From the NCBI GenBank assembly GCA_020440645.1, contig JAGRNR010000016.1:1-64000 (forward strand): a stretch of 64,000 nucleotides of DNA, written 5' to 3'. The notes beneath the pieces are model-generated. The model worked only from the letters and a program-made list of their open reading frames with translations, searched no databases and had not been told where the DNA came from. This stretch comes from JAHEFU01 sp020440645. GTDB taxonomy: Bacteria; 4484-113; JAFGCY01. The stretch's first letter is position 1. Each line of letters begins with the position of its first letter. Below, piece by piece: positions 17,538-26,820 of this stretch. The position numbers and the translations under genes were made by a program.

Positions 17538-18491
17538 TCAGTAGTACAGCTCAGCCGGGGCGGCATGGTCTGCCTCATCCGGCAGGGTCCAGCGGATGCT
17601 CGTCGGCCGCACGGCATCCCCTTCCCGCAATTGCAGCGAGCCATCCAGCACAAGGCACAGGCAGCGGTCCTCCCGCAGCTCCAGCACCCTCAGCGTTGCC
17701 AGTTTCAGCGGCTCATCCCAGACGCCGCGCCCACTCATGTCGGTGATGTTCTCGATGCGCAGCACACTCAGCTCGTCGCCGACCTGTACTAGCTCGCTGC
17801 CGCCCAGGCTGACAACTGCGGTGTCGCCGCTCAGCGCAAGCACACGCCCCTGGAACGGGATGCGCTGGTAGAGCTCATACAGGAAGGCACCGATCGCCTT
17901 GTAGGTCGCCAGTCCGAGGTTGCTTTCATGGAAGTCCGCGCCGAGGTAGTCCATCTGTCTCAGGACCGGCCAGCTCAGGTGGTTGAGCCGCACACCGCGC
18001 CGGCTTTCGCGTCCGCTGTAGTCCCCTTCGACGATCACCGCGCCGCTGGCGGCATCGCTCATGCGGATGTGCAGCCTGCATTCCGCGAGCCTGTCACTGC
18101 CCCCCAGCATCCGTGACAGGTCGTTGAAATCATCGCCGAGGTCCATCGGGTTGTCACGAGTGCTGACATCGAAGTAGAGCACATCAAGCTCAACGACGTA
18201 GCGCGGCGCAACCTGCTCACTGAGCAACCTGCTGGAGGCACTCTGCCTTGCCGCCTTGCCGGGGTAATCCTCCAGCGCATCAGCGGGAATCGCCAGGCTC
18301 GCTTCGAACAGTCCACTGGCTTTCAGCTGGGCGCAGATTATCGCACTCAGCCCCTCGCCCAGCTGCCAGACAGGATGGTTCGCGCGCTGCACCAGCACCT
18401 GCTCTGCAGCCTGTGGACGCCCGGCTGGCGCTAGCAGCACAAGCAGTGCGAAAATCGCAGTAAAGCGGCTAAACGGTGTTGACGCTGGCAT
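17538..18491 (-). CDS. Secreted CsgG/FlgT-like protein
   Basis: A 317-residue protein with a signal peptide (~1-28). The middle resembles the CsgG-type alpha/beta domain that builds outer-membrane assemblies, and residues ~215-290 (FQGRVLALSGDTAVVSLGG...VQVGDELSVLR) resemble the FlgT C-terminal beta-barrel module. FlgT and relatives stabilise flagellar or secretion structures at the outer membrane, which would suit a flagellated diderm. Similarity is by pattern only. Start: ATG at 18491 with GGAG 5 nt upstream. The start region overlaps the promoter of the divergent tRNA. Confidence 0.55.
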   Translation of the reverse strand: MPASTPFSRFTAIFALLVLLAPAGRPQAAEQVLVQRANHPVWQLGEGLSAIICAQLKASGLFEASLAIPADALEDYPGKAARQSASSRLLSEQVAPRYVVELDVLYFDVSTRDNPMDLGDDFNDLSRMLGGSDRLAECRLHIRMSDAASGAVIVEGDYSGRESRRGVRLNHLSWPVLRQMDYLGADFHESNLGLATYKAIGAFLYELYQRIPFQGRVLALSGDTAVVSLGGSELVQVGDELSVLRIENITDMSGRGVWDEPLKLATLRVLELREDRCLCLVLDGSLQLREGDAVRPTSIRWTLPDEADHAAPAELYY

Positions 18492-18507
18492 CAAGGCTCC
18501 GTATAAT
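18479..18507 (+). promoter_or_regulatory. Strong sigma-70 promoter for tRNA-Thr
   Basis: TTGACG (18479-18484), a 17-bp spacer and TATAAT (18502-18507) lie 10 bp upstream of the mature tRNA. It is the best consensus promoter in the window and overlaps the start codon and RBS of the divergent CsgG/FlgT-like gene. Confidence 0.8.
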
Positions 18508-18517
18508 CCTTGTTCCT

Positions 18518-18592
<75 letters not shown>

Positions 18593-18600
18593 TTCCCCTC

Positions 18601-19104
18601 TCAGGCAACGGGCTGCGCGACGGCCTCATGCTCTTCCGTGATGCTGCGCATGATGCTGTGCTCCTCATCGCTGAGCACGTTCTCAACGTCCAGGATGATC
18701 ATCAGGCGCTCATCAAGCTTGCCTACACCGGCAATGAAATCACTTCTTATATCGGACGCCATCGCCGGGGGTTTACTGAGCTGGCTGCCGCTGAGGGTCA
18801 GCACCTCGTTGACGTCATTCACCTGCATTCCCACCGTGACATCAGCGACCTCCACGATCACGACCTTGGTGTCATCCAGCGGGTCCTTGCCCATCTGGAA
18901 CTTGGTGTGCAGCGAGATGATCGGGATGATCTCCCCGCGCAGGTTGATCACACCAAGGATGAACCCGGGCGTATTCGGCAGGTGTGTGATGTCAGGCCTG
19001 CGTATGATCTCCTTGATGAACTGGATCGGCACGCCGAATTCCTCATCCTCAAGGCGGAAGACCACCATCTGCAGGCTGTCTGATTCCATGAAAGTGGCGC
19101 TCAT
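18601..19104 (-). CDS. cheW: Chemotaxis coupling protein CheW
   Basis: A 167-residue single-domain CheW that links methyl-accepting receptors to the CheA kinase. Typical features are MVVFRLEDEEFGVPIQFIKEI, the loop ITHLPNTPGFILGVINLRGEIIP, and the C-terminal LDVENVLSDEE. A strong RBS (GGAGGGA) lies 4 nt before the ATG. No cheA or receptor gene is adjacent. A short His/Glu-containing C-terminal tail (~145-167) extends beyond the domain. Confidence 0.93.
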   Translation of the reverse strand: MSATFMESDSLQMVVFRLEDEEFGVPIQFIKEIIRRPDITHLPNTPGFILGVINLRGEIIPIISLHTKFQMGKDPLDDTKVVIVEVADVTVGMQVNDVNEVLTLSGSQLSKPPAMASDIRSDFIAGVGKLDERLMIILDVENVLSDEEHSIMRSITEEHEAVAQPVA

Positions 19105-19209
19105 GCACTCCCTCCACGCGGTTTGCCGCGCACATATCTACGCAGACATTAACCGCGAGGATTGGACGTGCAGTACACAAGCAGGCCATTTAGGGTGGAA
19201 TTCACCCTG

Positions 19210-20493
19210 CTAGAGCCGGCCCGCCACCACCCTGCGACCACCATAGACCGCAGCGCTGCCCAGCTCGTCCTCGATGCGCAGCAGCTCGTTGTACTTGGCG
19301 ACGCGGTCCGTGCGGCAGGGAGCACCGGTCTTGATCATCCCGGAGTTCGTGGCAACCGCCAGATGCGCAATTGTGGTGTCCTCCGTCTCGCCCGAGCGGT
19401 GGCTGGTGATCGAAGTGAACGATGCATTGTGCGCCATGCTGATGCAGTCCAGCGTCTCCGTCAGGCTGCCGATCTGGTTCAGCTTGATCAGGATGCTGTT
19501 GCAGGCCTTGGTGTCGATAGCCTGCCGCAGCCGGAGCGGGTTGGTCACCAGCAGGTCGTCACCGACAATCTGCAGGGCATCCCCTTGCTCCGCCGTGAAG
19601 GCCTGCCAGCCCTCCCAGTCATCCTCATGCAGCGGGTCCTCAATGCTGAAGATCGGGTACTTCTTCCTCAGGTCCGCATAGAACTGTCGCATTCCAGCGC
19701 TGTCGAGGCTCATCCCGCTGCCCTTCAGCAGGTACTTGCCGTCCATGAAGAACTCGCTGGCAGCGCAGTCCAGCGCGAAACAGACCTGCTCTCCAAGCTT
19801 GTAGCCGGCCTTTTCCACCGCCTCGCTGATCAGCTGCAGGGCCTCCTCGTCACTCTTGAGCGCCGGGGCGAAGCCGCCCTCATCACCGACATTGGTGACA
19901 TAGCCGCGGGACTTGGTGACGCCCTTGAGGGTCTGGTAGATCTCGCAGCCGCAGCGCAGTGCCTCACTGAAGCTGTCAAAGCCGAAGGGCACGATCATGA
20001 ACTCCTGGATGTCCACGTCGTTGTCACCATGCGCCCCGCCATTGATCACGTTCATCAGCGGCACCGGCAGGGTGCAGCTGTTTGTGCCGCCGATATAGCG
20101 GTACAGCGGCATCTGGCAGGACTCCGCCGCGGCATGGGCCGTTGCCAGGCTGACGGCGAGGATCGCATTGGCACCCAGCCGGGACTTGTCCGGCGTGCCA
20201 TCCAGTTCCAGCAGCATATGGTCAATGATGCGCTGGTCGCTGGCATCGGCCTGCAGCAGCTCGGCGGCAATCTCCGAATTGATGTTCTCCACGGCCTGGC
20301 TGGTGCCCTTGCCGAGGAAGCGTGACTTGTCGCCATCACGCAGCTCCAGCGCCTCATGGGTGCCGGTGCTGGCGCCGCTGGGCACCATTGCCCGCCCATA
20401 GCTGCCATCCATCAGCAGCACTTCCGCCTCAACCGTCGGGTTGCCACGGGAATCGATGACCTGACGGCCACGGATAGCATTGATCAGACTCAT
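19210..20493 (-). CDS. eno: Enolase
   Basis: A 427-residue phosphopyruvate hydratase (2-phosphoglycerate to PEP). Signatures are GASTGTHEALELRDGD, IEDPLHEDDWEGW and TSHRSGETEDTTIAHLAVAT, including the Mg-binding acidic residues and catalytic Lys region (NSILIKLNQIGS). Start ATG 20493 follows GGAGGAAAC; the GTG four codons upstream is less likely. It lies downstream of ppdK on the same strand, with a 123-residue unknown gene between, linking PEP formation and use. Confidence 0.97.
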   Translation of the reverse strand: MSLINAIRGRQVIDSRGNPTVEAEVLLMDGSYGRAMVPSGASTGTHEALELRDGDKSRFLGKGTSQAVENINSEIAAELLQADASDQRIIDHMLLELDGTPDKSRLGANAILAVSLATAHAAAESCQMPLYRYIGGTNSCTLPVPLMNVINGGAHGDNDVDIQEFMIVPFGFDSFSEALRCGCEIYQTLKGVTKSRGYVTNVGDEGGFAPALKSDEEALQLISEAVEKAGYKLGEQVCFALDCAASEFFMDGKYLLKGSGMSLDSAGMRQFYADLRKKYPIFSIEDPLHEDDWEGWQAFTAEQGDALQIVGDDLLVTNPLRLRQAIDTKACNSILIKLNQIGSLTETLDCISMAHNASFTSITSHRSGETEDTTIAHLAVATNSGMIKTGAPCRTDRVAKYNELLRIEDELGSAAVYGGRRVVAGRL

Positions 20494-20528
20494 TGTTTCC
20501 TCCACTTCCGGTGCTGCAAGCGCCGGCC

Positions 20529-20900
20529 CTATTCCCTCACGCAGCCCCGCTCAGCGAGGCTGTCCACGAATCTTGTCAGCGTTTCGTCATCCGCGGCGTG
20601 CAGGGCCGCCGCCTGCCCTATCAGTTCCATGTCAAGCAGCCCGGCAAACCAGACCCTGAAGTCCGCGCCGGACCTGATGCGGTAGCGCAGCTCAGAAAAG
20701 AGATGAGCCATCGCTTCCTTCAGCATCTCGGAACTGCTGCCAGCGAAGCGGCGGTCCGCCCTGTCAAATGACCGGTTGGACTGCATGCTGCCGCTGTAGT
20801 AACGCAGTTCCACGCGAATCAGAGAGGACAGCTCCTCGCCGTCACGACGCACCGCGATATGCAGGTCGTCCTTGCCGTTGTCAGCACTGCCAGTTTCCAT
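20529..20900 (-). CDS. Hypothetical protein between enolase and ppdK
   Basis: A 123-residue soluble acidic/basic protein with no recognised domain. The central part (residues ~45-85) is predicted helical and rich in Arg/Met/Leu. It has no signal peptide or transmembrane segment. It sits 36 bp downstream of ppdK and 35 bp upstream of eno in the same orientation and is probably co-transcribed. Function unknown; the context suggests at most an accessory to the PEP node. Confidence 0.6.
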   Translation of the reverse strand: METGSADNGKDDLHIAVRRDGEELSSLIRVELRYYSGSMQSNRSFDRADRRFAGSSSEMLKEAMAHLFSELRYRIRSGADFRVWFAGLLDMELIGQAAALHAADDETLTRFVDSLAERGCVRE

Positions 20901-20936
20901 CTCTTGTTGCCGTCCCGCGGGTCGGATTGTCGCCCG

Positions 20937-23594
20937 CTAGGCTCCCGCGCTGCCGGACTTCGCCCGTGAGGCAATGCTCGCCTGCGCGGCTGCCAGCCTG
21001 GCAACCGGCACGCGGAACGGGCTGCAGGACACGTAGTCCAGCCCGACCGAGTCGAAGAAGTGGATGCTCGACGGGTCACCTCCGTGCTCACCACAGATGC
21101 CGAGCTTGATCTTCGGACGGGCCTTGCGGCCGAGCTCGCAGGCGATGCTCACGAGCTTGCCGATGCCGCCCTGGTCGAGGCTGTTGAACGGGTCCTTCTC
21201 ATAGATCTTCATGTCTACGTAGCGGCCGAGGAACTTCTGCGCATCGTCACGGCTCACGCCCATGCCCATCTGGGTCAGGTCGTTGGTGCCGAAGCTGAAG
21301 AACTCAGCACTGGCGGCAACTTCGTCGGCGGTCACCGCAGCGCGCGGGATCTCGATCATCGTGCCGAACATGTAGTCAATCTGCTCACCGTACTCCTCCA
21401 TCGTCCTGGAGGCCACGGCGCGCAGCACCTGCTCCACGAGCTGCAATTCCTTAACGTGTCCGATCAGCGGCACCATGATCTCGGGCAGCGCTGTCTTGCC
21501 GCTGCGCTTGACCTCGATTGCGGCGCTGATGATGGCGCGCACCTGCATCTCATTGATCTCGGGGTGGATCAGGCCGAGCCGGCAACCGCGGAAACCGAGC
21601 ATCGGGTTGCTCTCGCGCATGCCGTGGATGCGGTTGACAATCTCCTCGCGGCGCTCCGCGCTGACCTCGCCGAACACGGCCTGGATCATGCGGTCGATGT
21701 CCTCGACATCGTGCGGCAGGAACTCATGCAGCGGCGGGTCCAGCAGGCGGATGGTGACGGGCTTGCCATCCATCGCCTCGAAAATGCCGATGAAGTCCTG
21801 CTTCTGGAAATCGAAGATCTTCTCAAGGTGTCCGCGGCGCTCCTCTTCCGTATTGGAAAGGATCATCGACTGCACGTGCGGCAGGCGCTCCGCTTCGAAG
21901 AACATGTGCTCCGTACGGGTCAGGCCGATGCCCTCGGCGCCGAACTCGACGGCCTGCTGGGCATCATGCGGGGTGTCAGCGTTGGTGCGCACCTTCAGGC
22001 GGCGCTCCTCGTCCGCCCAGCCGAGCAGGCGGGCCACGTTGCCACCGAACTCAGCGGGCTTCAGCGGCAGCTCTCCGGCGTAGACACAGCCCGTGCTGCC
22101 GTCGATGGTGATCCAGTCACCCTCGGAGAACTGCTGGCCACCGATCGTGACTTTCTTTTCTTCCTCATTGATGACAAGGCTCGGGCAGCTGGCAATGCAG
22201 GGTGTGCCCATGCCGCGGGCCACCACGGCCGCGTGGCTGGTCATGCCGCCTCGTGCGGTGACGATGCCCTGGCTGACAACCATGCCGTCAATGTCATCCG
22301 GCGCTGTCTCCTCACGCACGAGGATCAGCCTGGCCTTCTCCCCGCTGTCCTTGAAGATGCGGTCAGCGTCATGGCTCTCCAGCACGATCATTCCGACGGC
22401 GGCACCCGGGCTGGCCGGCAGGCCCTTGCTGTCAAGCGGCTCCTCGGCATGGCCATGCATGTCGATCTGCGGATGCAGCAGCTGCTCAATATGCTCCGGG
22501 CTGACACGGGTCACGGCCTCGGTGGTGCTGATCAGGCCCTCGTCCACCAGGTCGACGGCGATGTTGACAGCGGCCGGGCCGGTGCGCTTGCCGTTACGGG
22601 TCTGCAGGATATAGAGCTTGCCCTCCTCGACGGTGAACTCGATGTCCTGCATGTCGCGGAAGTGCTTCTCAAGGTTGGCAATGATGTCGTAGAGCTGCTT
22701 GCCGACATCAGGCATCACGGCGGTCAGCTCGTCAATGTGCTGCGGTGTGCGGATGCCGGCCACGACGTCCTCGCCCTGCGCATTGATCAGGAATTCGCCG
22801 AACACGCCATGCTCGCCGGTGCTTGGGTTGCGGCTGAAGCAGACGCCCGTGCCGCTGGTCTCGCCTTTGTTGCCGAACACCATCGACTGCACGTTGACAG
22901 CGGTGCCCAGGTTGTCAGGGATGCCCTCCTGGCGGCGGTAGGTCTTCGCGCGGTTGTTCATCCAGCTCTTGAACACGGCCTCGACGGCTATCCGCAGCTG
23001 CTCGAACACGTCCTGCGGGAACTCGATGCCGGATTTTTCGCGGAAGACCTGCTTGTAGGTCGCGATCACGCCGTCCAGCTCCTCGGCGCTCAGTTCATAG
23101 TCCTGGCGGTCTCCGCGCACCTTGAAGAACTCCACCTCGAAGTTCTTCAGGCCGATGTCCAGCGCCACGTTGCCAAAGGTCTGGATCAGGCGGCGGTAGC
23201 TGTCCTTCGCGAAGCGTGGGTTGCCGGTCTTCGCCGCCAGTCCGTCGCAGGTCTCGTCATTGAGGCCGATGTTGAGGATGGTGTCCATCATGCCCGGCAT
23301 CGAGAACTTCGCGCCGGAACGCACTGAGAACAGCAGCGGGTCGCTCGCGCCGCCGAACTGCTTGCCGCCATGCTTCTCAAGCTCAGCAACCGCAGCATGG
23401 ATGTCGTTCTCCAGTCCGTCCGGGAACGCTCCATGCTCGCTGTAATGGTTGCAGGCCTCGGTGGTGATCGTGAATCCCGGCGGGACCGGCAGGCCCAGCT
23501 GGGTCATTGAAGCCAGGTTGGCACCCTTGCCACCGAGCAGTCCCTTATTAGTCTTGTCCGCCTTGTCAAAGGCGTACAGCCACTTCGAAGTCAT
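20937..23594 (-). CDS. ppdK: Pyruvate, phosphate dikinase
   Basis: An 885-residue PPDK that reversibly interconverts pyruvate + ATP + Pi and PEP + AMP + PPi. The N-terminal ATP-grasp domain starts KTNKGLLGGKGANLASM, the swivelling phosphohistidine domain has GGMTSHAAVVARGMGTPC, and the C-terminal TIM barrel ends with LGICGEHGGDP carrying the catalytic Cys. Length and motif order are normal. Start ATG 23594 is preceded by GGGAG with 5 nt spacing. Confidence 0.97.
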   Translation of the reverse strand: MTSKWLYAFDKADKTNKGLLGGKGANLASMTQLGLPVPPGFTITTEACNHYSEHGAFPDGLENDIHAAVAELEKHGGKQFGGASDPLLFSVRSGAKFSMPGMMDTILNIGLNDETCDGLAAKTGNPRFAKDSYRRLIQTFGNVALDIGLKNFEVEFFKVRGDRQDYELSAEELDGVIATYKQVFREKSGIEFPQDVFEQLRIAVEAVFKSWMNNRAKTYRRQEGIPDNLGTAVNVQSMVFGNKGETSGTGVCFSRNPSTGEHGVFGEFLINAQGEDVVAGIRTPQHIDELTAVMPDVGKQLYDIIANLEKHFRDMQDIEFTVEEGKLYILQTRNGKRTGPAAVNIAVDLVDEGLISTTEAVTRVSPEHIEQLLHPQIDMHGHAEEPLDSKGLPASPGAAVGMIVLESHDADRIFKDSGEKARLILVREETAPDDIDGMVVSQGIVTARGGMTSHAAVVARGMGTPCIASCPSLVINEEEKKVTIGGQQFSEGDWITIDGSTGCVYAGELPLKPAEFGGNVARLLGWADEERRLKVRTNADTPHDAQQAVEFGAEGIGLTRTEHMFFEAERLPHVQSMILSNTEEERRGHLEKIFDFQKQDFIGIFEAMDGKPVTIRLLDPPLHEFLPHDVEDIDRMIQAVFGEVSAERREEIVNRIHGMRESNPMLGFRGCRLGLIHPEINEMQVRAIISAAIEVKRSGKTALPEIMVPLIGHVKELQLVEQVLRAVASRTMEEYGEQIDYMFGTMIEIPRAAVTADEVAASAEFFSFGTNDLTQMGMGVSRDDAQKFLGRYVDMKIYEKDPFNSLDQGGIGKLVSIACELGRKARPKIKLGICGEHGGDPSSIHFFDSVGLDYVSCSPFRVPVARLAAAQASIASRAKSGSAGA

Positions 23595-23635
23595 TTCTAC
23601 TCCCAGGTTCAGGCCGGACATCCGGCCTTGATAAT

Positions 23636-23667
23636 GAAAATGGAGGGCCCGTCATGGTCCCTCCATC
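23636..23667 (-). terminator. Candidate intrinsic terminator downstream of the SurA-N-like gene
   Basis: On the minus strand an ATGGAGGG/CCCTCCAT stem with one internal mismatch and two further pairs is followed by a short T-run (TTTT). It lies between the SurA-N-like stop (23701) and the ppdK start. Confidence 0.55.
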
Positions 23668-23700
23668 CTTGATTCAACACTTGTACATCGCCCTGCCCGC

Positions 23701-24471
23701 TTACTGCTTGGCAGTGCCGGGCATTGCACCCTGCTCACCACGCTCTTCCTGGGCTGCGCGGGCCTGGTTGATTGTCAGGTCCTCGTAGAGCTGGCGCTTC
23801 TCGGCATCGTCAATGAAGGGGAACTCGATCGTGGTCTGCTCCACGATCTCCTTGCGCACATCCACAAGCGCAGCCTGCTTGCGGACGTTGCGGGCACGGT
23901 CCTCGCAGATGGACTCGACCTTCTCGTATTCAACGCTGGAACGCTCAGACTCAGGCAGGTGGTTCTCGGCCAGGTACTGGTCGATTATGCTGGCCTGCTG
24001 GGTGTCCCACAGCTCAAGCTTGTCATCCTCGGAAACGACCACGCGGGAATCAACGAGGCGTTCAAACATGATCGAGTACTTCGCATTCAGCCAGTACTCC
24101 TCCTCGGTCACATACTGGCTCTCGAGGTAATGCTCCCAGGTGGTGTTGCGCTGGTCGACGACCTTCTTGGTCTCCTCGATCTTGGCATTCACCTCTTCAT
24201 CCGTGACCTCGATCTTGGCCTCGCGGGCCTTCTTGAGCATGGTCATCGAATAGCAGTACTCGCGCAGCGCAGTACGCATGAGCGGAGATGTCAGCACGTC
24301 ACCGGCCGGATGTGTCTCACCACTGACGATCAGGTTGACATTTCCACCAGCAGCATTGCTGACCTGGCCCTTGCCGCCACCGGAATTCTCGGTGCAGCTG
24401 TAAATCGCGGCGGCCATGATGATCAGTCCACAGACGATCAGTACCTTGGCAGCCTGAACAAACGCCTTCAT
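23701..24471 (-). CDS. SurA-N-like membrane-anchored or lipoprotein foldase candidate
   Basis: A 256-residue protein with an N-terminal hydrophobic segment ending AAAIYSC, so it is either a lipoprotein (Cys about residue 24) or membrane-anchored. The body (ALREYCYSMTMLKKAREAKI, VTDEEVNAKIEE..., EEEYWLNAKYSIMFERLVDS) resembles the helical N-terminal chaperone region of SurA/PrsA foldases, but no parvulin PPIase domain is present. A periplasmic chaperone role is inference. Start ATG 24471 with AGGAG 6 nt upstream. It is divergent from the aminopeptidase gene. Confidence 0.6.
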   Translation of the reverse strand: MKAFVQAAKVLIVCGLIIMAAAIYSCTENSGGGKGQVSNAAGGNVNLIVSGETHPAGDVLTSPLMRTALREYCYSMTMLKKAREAKIEVTDEEVNAKIEETKKVVDQRNTTWEHYLESQYVTEEEYWLNAKYSIMFERLVDSRVVVSEDDKLELWDTQQASIIDQYLAENHLPESERSSVEYEKVESICEDRARNVRKQAALVDVRKEIVEQTTIEFPFIDDAEKRQLYEDLTINQARAAQEERGEQGAMPGTAKQ

Positions 24472-24629
24472 AGCTAACTCCTGTGTCGCTGTATCGAAGC
24501 GTGTAATGTTATCTTCAGCAGCATCAATTGTAAATGCAGCAATGGCCCAGACTGTGCTATCCTCGATTTCCTTCAATCTATTTAGCGGCGCTGCCGTGCG
24601 CCCCAAGCAGTCACTCCGGAGTATCACTA

Positions 24630-26057
24630 ATGGACATCAAGGTAGTCAGCAAGGCATCCAGCAGGTCGGGTTCGGACCTCACCTGCCACTTCCTCAGGAA
24701 CGGCAATGGCTTCCACGCCGCTGCCTCATCCGTTGACAAGGCCGCCATTGCAAGCGGCAAGGGCATGTTCGTCGGCGCCAGTGATGGCGGCGTGGTGCTC
24801 TGCCCGGTGATCAATGTGCTCGGTGCCAGCCTCTACCCGGATGAGGCCCTGCGCACGGCCGGAGGCCGGACGGTGCTGCATGCGGTGCAAAACGGTGGCA
24901 GCCACCTCATCTGGGAGCTCGATGGTGAGCTGGAGGAGAACGACTTCCGCCTGCTGATTGAAGGCGCGATGTTCGCTGACTATGAATTCACCAGCTATCG
25001 CAGCAACAGCAAGCCCACCAACCTGAAGATCACGGTGGTGGCAGGCAACCGCATGGCAGCCTTCAAGAAGTTGCTTGATCGCTGCAGGGGCGTATTCAAT
25101 GGGGTCAACCTGGCCCGCAATGTGGTCAATACCCCTGCCAGCGACATGGTGCCGCTCCAGCTCGCAGAAGTGGCCAAGGGTGTCTGCAAGCGCCACGGCC
25201 TGAAGTTCGCCTCACTGTCCAAGGCCCAGCTCACCAAGGGTGGCTACACCGGCATCACCGCCGTCGGCCAGGGCAGCGTGAATGACTGCGTGCTGTTCAG
25301 CATGAGCTACATCCCGAAGAAGAAGGCCCGCGGCAGCAAGCCGCTGTGCCTTGTCGGCAAGGGCGTGACCTTCGATACCGGCGGTATCTCGATCAAGCCC
25401 TGGGACGGCATGTGGGACATGAAGGGCGACATGGGCGGCAGTGCTGCCGTGATCGGTGCGATGGAGGCGATTGCCAGCCTGCAGCTGCCGATTGAGGTGC
25501 ATGCCGTAGTCGGCGCGGCTGAGAACATGCCTGACGGCAACTCATACCGCCCCGGCGATGTGATCCGCTACAAGAACGGCCGTACGGTCGAGGTGCACAG
25601 CACTGATGCTGAAGGCCGCCTCGTGCTGGCCGATGCCCTGATCTACGCACAGCAGACCCTCAAGCAGACTCGCATCATTGAATTCTCCACCCTCACCGGA
25701 GCCTGCGTCAGGGCGCTTGGCAACCAGTACATCGGCATGATGTCCCATAACGAGGAATTCAAGTACGAGATCCGCAAGGCCTCGGCAACCAGCGGTGAAT
25801 GCGTCTGGGAGCTGCCCCTGCACCCCGAGTACCGCCTGCTGCTCAAGAGCGACACCGCGGACATGAAGAACGTCGGTGGCCCGCTGGCAGGTGCGCAGAC
25901 AGCCGGCTGGTTCCTGCACGAGTTCATCAACCCCGGCACGACTTACGCCCACATGGACATCGCAGGTGTGTTCCTGGCCCGCAAGGAGAAGTACTGGAGG
26001 GGTACGGGAGCGAGCGGCGCCGGCGTCAGGCTGGCGGTCGAGCTGGCCTCGCTCTAG
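24630..26057 (+). CDS. pepA: Leucyl aminopeptidase-type M17 metallopeptidase
   Basis: A 475-residue cytosolic aminopeptidase with two metal ions. The catalytic C-terminal half has LVGKGVTFDTGGISIKP, DMKGDMGGSA and the M17 signature STDAEGRLVLADAL (the usual N is S here). The N-terminal macro-like domain is diverged. It releases N-terminal residues in peptide turnover. I start at ATG 24630 (CGGAG upstream) rather than a longer frame that begins in the intergenic space. It ends in TAG. Confidence 0.92.
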   Translation: MDIKVVSKASSRSGSDLTCHFLRNGNGFHAAASSVDKAAIASGKGMFVGASDGGVVLCPVINVLGASLYPDEALRTAGGRTVLHAVQNGGSHLIWELDGELEENDFRLLIEGAMFADYEFTSYRSNSKPTNLKITVVAGNRMAAFKKLLDRCRGVFNGVNLARNVVNTPASDMVPLQLAEVAKGVCKRHGLKFASLSKAQLTKGGYTGITAVGQGSVNDCVLFSMSYIPKKKARGSKPLCLVGKGVTFDTGGISIKPWDGMWDMKGDMGGSAAVIGAMEAIASLQLPIEVHAVVGAAENMPDGNSYRPGDVIRYKNGRTVEVHSTDAEGRLVLADALIYAQQTLKQTRIIEFSTLTGACVRALGNQYIGMMSHNEEFKYEIRKASATSGECVWELPLHPEYRLLLKSDTADMKNVGGPLAGAQTAGWFLHEFINPGTTYAHMDIAGVFLARKEKYWRGTGASGAGVRLAVELASL

Positions 26058-26080
26058 TCACAAACCAGGCGGATGGATTG

Positions 26081-26635
26081 TTAACGCGCCTGGTACATGT
26101 AGCTCAGGTCGATGCCAAGCTTCTCGAGTGCTTCGACCATGTCCGGCGTCAGGTCGCCATGTGAATCTGAATCCAGCTTGATGTAGTAGCTGTGGCTGCA
26201 GCTTGGACAACGCACCTTGACCCGTTCCGCGTGTTCGACACTGCGCAGTTCCTCTTCCTTCTCCCAGGACAGGACCTGCTTGTACTCCTCGATCTCGGAA
26301 GCAATTTCCATCCGGTTGTGGTCGCACTGGTCGCAGCGGCGGTCAAACAGGGTGCCGACATGCAGGTGGTTCCGGGGGATATAGGCGAAGGCATCCCAGT
26401 GACCCACGCCATTGCAGGTACGGCAGACCTCGCGCTCATTGCCGATCAGTCCCTGGCCGTCGCAGTGCTTGCAATTGGGCGCCTGGAAGGTGGTCCCTGC
26501 TCCAGCACACATTTCGCATGAGAGTGGAACCTGCTTGCGGATCAGTCCGAACAGTGAGCTGGTCTCGACCATCCGGACACCTGTCCCATTGCAGTACCTG
26601 CACTGCCGGGTTACGAACATCTCTTCCTTTCCCAT
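26081..26635 (-). CDS. DnaJ-type CXXCXGXG zinc-binding protein without a J domain
   Basis: A 184-residue soluble protein. Four Cys motifs of the DnaJ central-domain kind follow one another (CRYCNGTG, CEMCAGAG, CKHCDGQG, CRTCNGVG), then CDQC and CPSC, so it probably binds two or three zinc ions. The J domain and C-terminal substrate-binding domain of DnaJ are absent. The C-terminal ~70 residues are helical. The role is unknown; possibilities are a redox or chaperone adaptor. Start ATG 26635 follows AGGTGG; an ATG five codons in has its own AAGGAAG. Confidence 0.7.
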   Translation of the reverse strand: MGKEEMFVTRQCRYCNGTGVRMVETSSLFGLIRKQVPLSCEMCAGAGTTFQAPNCKHCDGQGLIGNEREVCRTCNGVGHWDAFAYIPRNHLHVGTLFDRRCDQCDHNRMEIASEIEEYKQVLSWEKEEELRSVEHAERVKVRCPSCSHSYYIKLDSDSHGDLTPDMVEALEKLGIDLSYMYQAR

Positions 26636-26777
26636 ACACAACCACCTGCAAAGCTGGATGCGCAGCGTGTCCTCACTGCTTATAGAATTTTACAGAATTA
26701 AAGGGCTCACCGCAATTGAAGTTTGATTGATTAATTTTTGACATCAATTCAGGGAAATGCCCCGTCTGTACCAACTG

Positions 26778-26786
26778 TGTTACACT
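26778..26786 (+). promoter_or_regulatory. Candidate extended -10 promoter of the GAF-GGDEF gene
   Basis: TG-T-TACACT gives an extended -10 about 35 bp before the start codon. No clear -35 is seen at the right distance. Confidence 0.3.
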
Positions 26787-26820
26787 CTCGCAGGAAAAAT
26801 TCCGGGGTGGAGGATCCTGA

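Noticed and set aside
21060..23327. A 755-codon plus-strand open frame
   Set aside because: It is wholly antisense to ppdK, His/Val/Asp-rich in the way typical of a complementary-strand shadow, and carries no motif.
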